The translations under genes and the position numbers were made by a program. The notes under the pieces are model-generated. The model saw only the letters and a list, made by a program, of their open reading frames with translations. It did no database searches and was not told where the DNA came from. A stretch of 10,543 nt of DNA from Acidobacteriota bacterium (GTDB taxonomy: Bacteria; Acidobacteriota; Vicinamibacteria; Vicinamibacterales; Vicinamibacteraceae), in NCBI GenBank assembly GCA_023418055.1, contig JAEZDP010000160.1, positions 1-10,543 on the forward strand. The letters are read 5' to 3'. Below, piece after piece: positions 6,996-10,543 of the stretch (position 1 is its first letter; each line of letters opens with the position of its first letter).

Positions 6996-6996
6996 T
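6988..6996 (+). promoter_or_regulatory. Predicted overlapping extended -10 promoter for the GT-C/GT4 operon
   Basis: On the plus strand TGATACCAT gives an extended -10 TGn with TACCAT (four of six matches). It lies almost exactly on top of the minus-strand element because of the local symmetry. No convincing -35 is visible. Transcription would start near 7003, leaving a leader of about 30 nt that contains GGAG before the GTG start. Confidence 0.28.
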
Positions 6997-7021
6997 TCGC
7001 GCCTGACGCCTTCAGTCCGTC

Positions 7022-7025
7022 GGAG
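7022..7025 (+). promoter_or_regulatory. Shine-Dalgarno GGAG deciding the GTG start at 7033
   Basis: GGAG lies 7 nt before the GTG at 7033 but only 1 nt before the alternative in-frame GTG at 7027. The spacing favours 7033 as the start of the membrane glycosyltransferase. Confidence 0.5.
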
Positions 7026-7032
7026 TGTGCCG

Positions 7033-8625
7033 GTGCCCCCTGTCAGCCCTTCTTCTTCCCGCCGTGCAACGCTCTGCGCGCGGCTGGTGATTGTCGCGTC
7101 GGCCCTGTGGGTGGGCTGGGCCGGGCTGACGTGGGGCACATGGTCGGCCGGCAGCGCCGACGCTCACGGCTACATCAGCCAGGCCGCGCTGTGGCTGAAG
7201 GGCGACCTCATCGTCCAGCAGCCGATGGCGACGACCGTGCCGTGGGAGCACGCCCATTGGACGTTCGCCCCGCTCGGGTACCGCCCGGGCGTCGAGGCCG
7301 GCACGCTGGTGCCCGTCTATCCCGCCGGACTGCCGCTCGTGATGGCCGCCGCACAGGCTGTAGGCGGCCCGCAGGCGGTCTTTCTCGTGGTCCCGCTCTT
7401 CGGAGTGCTGGCCGTGCTCGCCACCGCGCGACTCGCCAGCCTGCTGGCCTCACCGCCTGCAGGCGCCGTCGCCGCGCTGGCACTGGCCTCGAGCCCGACG
7501 TTCCTGTTCTCGTTGATGTGGCCCATGAGCGACGTGCCCGCCAGCGCGCTGTGGGTGATCGCCCTCGTCTTCGCGGCAGGGTCGGGAGTGGCCTCTGCAG
7601 GCGGGGCGGGCGCAGCCATGGCCCTGGCGGTGCTCACGCGGCCGAATCTCGTGCTCGTGGCAGTGGCGCCGGCCGTCTACCTGCTCTTTCGCGCCGTCAC
7701 GGCGCCGCCCGACCGTCGGGGTCATGCGTGGGTGCGGCTCGGCCTCGCGTGTGCCCTTGCGGCGGTCGGATGTCTCGGGGTGGCGGCCCTGCACACATGG
7801 CTGTACGGGTCGCCGCTCAGCACCGGCTACGGTCATGCCAGCGAGATCTTCGACGTGGCGCACCTGCCCGGCACGGCGTCGGGTTTCGTCCTGCGCCCGC
7901 TGGCGCTCGAGCCCGCCCTCGTCCTGCTGTGCCTGGCGGGGCTGTTCTGGGAACTGCGTGCCGGCGCGTCTCGTCGCGCGATCGCGTGGATGGCTGCCGC
8001 GGCCCTCGCCCTCGTGCTCGTCTCCTATGCGTTCTACGTCTCGTTCCCCGAGTGGTGGTACGTCCGCCTGCTGCTGCCAGCATGGCCGGCCGCCGCTGCG
8101 TTTGCCGGCGCCGCTGCGGTGCGGCTGTCCGGGCTCGCGCCGGGGCCCTGGAGGGCCGTCGTGCTCACGGCGCTCGTCGCCGCGACCGTCTCGATGGGCC
8201 TCCGGGAGGCCGTGCATCGGGGGGCCTTCACGCTGCGCGACGCCGAGGCTCGCTACGAACACGTCGCACGCTTTGCGCGTCGTGCCCTGCCTGACCACGC
8301 CATCTTCTTCACCTTTCAGCAGAGCGGCGCCCTCAGCTACTACGCCGAGCGGCCGATCATCAGGTTCGATGTGCTGCCGCCGGCCGCGTTCAACGACGCC
8401 ATCAGCAAGATGCGATTTCGGGGCTATCGTCCGTACTTCGTCATCGAAGATCACGAAGAGGTGGTCTTCAAGGCCCGCTTCCGGCCGGTCAGTTCCCTGG
8501 GCTACCTCGACTGGGCGCCGATGGCGGAACTCGACGGACCGGTACGCGTGCGCATCTACGACCCGGCAGATCGCGACAAGATGCGGCGGAACGAGGGCTA
8601 TCCCACCTACCGGGTCCGCCCGTGA
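7033..8625 (+). CDS. Polytopic GT-C-like membrane glycosyltransferase (GT39/PMT-like)
   Basis: About 530 residues, with roughly 11 hydrophobic segments near residues 16-34, 97-112, 115-134, 144-163, 170-185, 195-220, 237-253, 292-308, 316-338, 347-364 and 375-390, then a soluble C-terminal domain of about 135 residues. The first extracytoplasmic loop has Asp43 in SADAHGYISQAALWLKGD, where GT-C enzymes carry their acidic catalytic residue. MSDVPASALW and AVLTRPNLVLV are recurrent motifs of GT39/ArnT-like bacterial membrane proteins. Such enzymes transfer a sugar from a polyprenyl-phosphate donor outside the cytoplasmic membrane; the acceptor here is unknown. GTG 7033 is chosen over GTG 7027 on RBS spacing. 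The stop overlaps the next start as GTGA, so the two are translationally coupled. An inactive or purely structural membrane protein cannot be excluded. Confidence 0.85.
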   Translation: MPPVSPSSSRRATLCARLVIVASALWVGWAGLTWGTWSAGSADAHGYISQAALWLKGDLIVQQPMATTVPWEHAHWTFAPLGYRPGVEAGTLVPVYPAGLPLVMAAAQAVGGPQAVFLVVPLFGVLAVLATARLASLLASPPAGAVAALALASSPTFLFSLMWPMSDVPASALWVIALVFAAGSGVASAGGAGAAMALAVLTRPNLVLVAVAPAVYLLFRAVTAPPDRRGHAWVRLGLACALAAVGCLGVAALHTWLYGSPLSTGYGHASEIFDVAHLPGTASGFVLRPLALEPALVLLCLAGLFWELRAGASRRAIAWMAAAALALVLVSYAFYVSFPEWWYVRLLLPAWPAAAAFAGAAAVRLSGLAPGPWRAVVLTALVAATVSMGLREAVHRGAFTLRDAEARYEHVARFARRALPDHAIFFTFQQSGALSYYAERPIIRFDVLPPAAFNDAISKMRFRGYRPYFVIEDHEEVVFKARFRPVSSLGYLDWAPMAELDGPVRVRIYDPADRDKMRRNEGYPTYRVRP

Positions 8626-9728
8626 CAACGTCGTCACGCGCCAGGCAGCACACGGATCGCGCACGGCGGGTCGTGTTCCTGCCGGAGTGGCACGACAACC
8701 CCTATCAGGACCTGCTGGCGTCCGGCTTGACGCGCCTCGGCGTCCGCGTCGCCATCGTCAGCCGGCGCCTGGTCTTCTTCCGTGCGGTGACGCGGCAGGG
8801 CCGTCCTGACGTGCTGCACCTGCACGCCCCCGACCACTTCGTCGTCTATCGCCGCACCCTGCCGGCAGCTGTCATCGCACTCGCGCTGTACCTGGCGCAG
8901 ATTGCCTGGCTGCGTTGGCTGGGCGTACGTGTGGTGTGGACCGTACACGACCTGACGAACCACGAGGGACGTCGACCGCGGTTCGACGCCGCCTGTCGTC
9001 GAGCCACCGCCCGCCTGGCCGACGCACTCATCGTCCACTGTCAGCGTGCCAGAGACGAGGTGGCACGGGGATACGGAGTGGAGGCCACCCGCATCCATGT
9101 AGTGCGCCACGGCCACTACGGGGACGCGTACCCGCACTACCACGGCGACCGCACGTCGGCCCGGGCAGCACTGGACCTTCCGCGCGACTCGACCCTCGTG
9201 TTGTTTCTCGGCAACATCCGTCGGCACAAGGGCGTCGAGCGGCTGATCGACGCGTTTCGGCACCTCGATCGCGCCGGCGCTCGACTGGTCATCGCCGGAG
9301 ATCCCTTCGACGCCGGCATCCGCGCCGGCCTCGCGGCGTCGGTGCAGGGACGCAGCGACGTCGTCCTGCGCCTCGGCCGCGTTGCCGACGATGACGTGCC
9401 CGTGTACCTGCGTGCCGCCGACCTCGTCGTCTGTCCCTTCACGAGCTCGCTGACGTCCGGCTCGCTCGCTCTGGCCCTCTCGTTCGGCAAGGCCGTCGTC
9501 GTGTCGCGGCAGGGGTGTGCCGCCGAGATGGTGGGTGAAGACGGAGGGTTTCTCTACGACCCGTCTCAATCCGACGGGCTGGTGTCGGCACTCCGCGCCG
9601 CGCTGGACGCGCGCGATCGTCTTGCTGCCACCGGCCAGTCCAACGCCGTGCGCATGCGCAGCGACGACTGGCACACGCTGGCACGGCAGACCCTCGCCGT
9701 CTACGACGAGGCCGCGTCGAATGGGTAG
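8622..9728 (+). CDS. GT4-type glycosyltransferase, translationally coupled to the membrane glycosyltransferase
   Basis: A 368-residue GT-B protein starting with GTG inside the upstream stop (GTGA). N-terminal domain landmarks are VVFLPEWHDNPYQDLL, DVLHLHAPDHF and VVWTVHDLTNHEGRR (about 104-118). The donor domain has LFLGNIRRHKGVERLIDAF (about 195-213), LRLGRVADDDVPVYLRAADL, and CPFTSSLTSGSLALALSFGK at about 270-289. That last block replaces the classical EX7E Glu pair; the LTSG....SFGK pattern belongs to a recognised GT4 subgroup, so this is probably not an inactivating change. It is a cytosolic enzyme likely extending a lipid-linked glycan. Coupling to the GT-C protein suggests equal production of the two. 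No Shine-Dalgarno is visible, consistent with coupling. The 3' end overlaps the convergent GT4 gene by 28 bp. Confidence 0.9.
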   Translation: MTTSSRARQHTDRARRVVFLPEWHDNPYQDLLASGLTRLGVRVAIVSRRLVFFRAVTRQGRPDVLHLHAPDHFVVYRRTLPAAVIALALYLAQIAWLRWLGVRVVWTVHDLTNHEGRRPRFDAACRRATARLADALIVHCQRARDEVARGYGVEATRIHVVRHGHYGDAYPHYHGDRTSARAALDLPRDSTLVLFLGNIRRHKGVERLIDAFRHLDRAGARLVIAGDPFDAGIRAGLAASVQGRSDVVLRLGRVADDDVPVYLRAADLVVCPFTSSLTSGSLALALSFGKAVVVSRQGCAAEMVGEDGGFLYDPSQSDGLVSALRAALDARDRLAATGQSNAVRMRSDDWHTLARQTLAVYDEAASNG

Positions 9729-10543
9729 GGCGACCGGAACGCCGTGAGATCTGTCGCAGCGCTCCGCAGGATCCGGCAATAGGTTCGCCCCACCACCGTC
9801 CAGGCATCCTCTTCGCGCAGCCTCCTGCTCCGCTCGTCGAGCATGGTGCGCAGGGTCTCGTCGTCGAGGACCCGGCTGATGGCACGCGCGAGCGGACGCG
9901 GCCGCCGGCTGCCCACCCGAACCACCGCGTCGCCCACCTCGTCGAAGACCGGCGCCGTGCTCGTCACGACGGGCCGTCCCGACGCCAGCGCCACACGCAC
10001 CGCCGCGCTCGACGAATCGATGGTGACCGCGTACGGCAGGACCACGACATCACAGGCCTGCAGCGCCTCGATGGAAGCGTGAGGCTCGAGAAAGTCAGTG
10101 AGGAGCGTGGCGTGCCCCCGCAGTCCGGCTCGATCGATCTCGTCGAGGCACTGCCTGTGGCACGCCGCAGAATCGTCCGAGGGATAGAGTGCCGTCACGG
10201 CCAGCAGCCCGATCTCCGGGTACTTCCGTCGCAGCCGGCTCACTGCCCGTATCAGCTCCACCACGCCCTTATGGGACCGCAGGAACCCGAAGGTGCCGAC
10301 GACGGGCGCGCCAGTCACCCCCAGCCTCTCCCGGGCCATGTCCTTGGAGACAGCGGCCGTCACGGGGTACCCCTGTGGCAGGACGACGACGTTGTCGCGG
10401 AGCCCCATCGCGAAGAGCCGTCGTCTGTCGTCGTCGGTGTGGACGAGGAGGCGGTGAAGCCTCGACAGAATCGCGACGAGATCGCGTGACGGACGTGCCG
10501 TGCGTACGGAATGGAGGGTCATCAACACCCGGCGGCCTTCCGC
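9701..10543 (-). CDS. GT4-type glycosyltransferase (N-terminus beyond the window)
   Basis: The frame stays open to the right edge (AEGRR before VLMTLHSVR), and the visible 280 residues start in the second half of the first Rossmann domain. The gene therefore starts outside the window; the GTG at 10528 is an internal codon, not a credible start. Visible landmarks are MTLHSV, HRLLVHTDDDRRRLFAMGL, VVVLPQGYP, GTFGFLRSHKGVVELI and CDVVVLPYAVTIDSSSAAVR followed by ALASGRPVV. The last block is the nucleotide-sugar site of a GT4 subgroup usually reading ESSSAAVR; here Asp replaces Glu. It is probably a cytosolic enzyme of the same polysaccharide pathway. It ends with TAG 28 bp inside the convergent GT4 gene. 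Donor sugar unknown. Confidence 0.88.
   Translation of the reverse strand, partial: AEGRRVLMTLHSVRTARPSRDLVAILSRLHRLLVHTDDDRRRLFAMGLRDNVVVLPQGYPVTAAVSKDMARERLGVTGAPVVGTFGFLRSHKGVVELIRAVSRLRRKYPEIGLLAVTALYPSDDSAACHRQCLDEIDRAGLRGHATLLTDFLEPHASIEALQACDVVVLPYAVTIDSSSAAVRVALASGRPVVTSTAPVFDEVGDAVVRVGSRRPRPLARAISRVLDDETLRTMLDERSRRLREEDAWTVVGRTYCRILRSAATDLTAFRSPYPFDAASS

Larger units (their letters stand above)
6983..7000. repeat. Perfect inverted repeat (7-bp arms, 4-bp spacer) in the divergent intergenic region
   Basis: GCGAATG at 6983-6989 is the exact reverse complement of CATTCGC at 6994-7000, separated by ATAC. It is an A/T-richer patch in very GC-rich DNA, lying between two divergently transcribed genes. 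It may be an operator for a dimeric regulator, part of the promoters, or a small RNA hairpin if transcribed. Flanking bases do not extend the pairing. Confidence 0.55.

Noticed and set aside
6937..6996. N-terminal extension of the oxidoreductase to an ATG at 6996
   Set aside because: It would add 20 residues without family similarity and place the start inside the palindrome; the ATG at 6936 lies immediately before the conserved FAD motif.
10514..10528. GTG at 10528 or ATG at 10522 (minus strand) as the start of the last glycosyltransferase
   Set aside because: The frame remains open to the window edge and the visible protein begins in the middle of a GT-B N-terminal domain, so these are internal codons.

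Overview
The window is GC-rich, densely coded DNA with strong G/C at third codon positions, GTG as well as ATG starts, and almost no intergenic space. The longest gap is about 90 bp, so no gene-free stretch exceeds 300 bases. I see no tRNA, rRNA, IS element, phage gene or CRISPR array. Base composition and the flavour of the protein families suggest a GC-rich soil- or sediment-type bacterium. An Acidobacteriota/Vicinamibacteria-like source is my best guess, but this is inference and no marker gene supports it.

Layout. (1) Bases 1-4456, plus strand, one probable operon: the 3' part of a DedA-rhodanese membrane fusion (cut by the left edge), an SDR reductase 11 nt later, a GH88 unsaturated-uronyl hydrolase 37 nt later, and a GT4-type glycosyltransferase 67 nt later. 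Each of the last two gaps is bridged by a tiny ORF whose stop overlaps the next start as ATGA. (2) Bases 4441-6936, minus strand, a two-gene operon read right to left: a COG1232-type FAD oxidoreductase (amine-oxidase/UDP-galactopyranose-mutase-like fold), then a GT2 glycosyltransferase. (3) Bases 6937-7032: a short divergent control region with a perfect 7+4+7 palindrome that carries an extended -10-like element on each strand. (4) Bases 7033-9728, plus strand: a polytopic GT-C-like membrane glycosyltransferase translationally coupled (GTGA overlap) to a GT4 glycosyltransferase. (5) Bases 9701-10543, minus strand: a GT4 glycosyltransferase whose N-terminus lies beyond the right edge.

How they may work together. 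Five glycosyltransferases and a sugar-cluster-type flavoprotein mark this as a surface or exopolysaccharide locus. The GH88/SDR pair fits handling of unsaturated uronates released by a polysaccharide lyase: GH88 frees the 4,5-unsaturated uronate, and an SDR could reduce the resulting keto-deoxyuronate. No lyase, flippase (Wzx), polymerase (Wzy), Wza/Wzc or initiating phosphosugar transferase is visible, so the window covers only part of the locus. Both convergent gene pairs overlap at their 3' ends (16 and 28 bp), leaving no room for an ordinary terminator between them. Nothing here is clearly an undescribed system. The most unusual points are the symmetric divergent promoter/operator, the uronate hydrolase/reductase pair inside a glycosyltransferase locus, and the bridging mini-ORFs.
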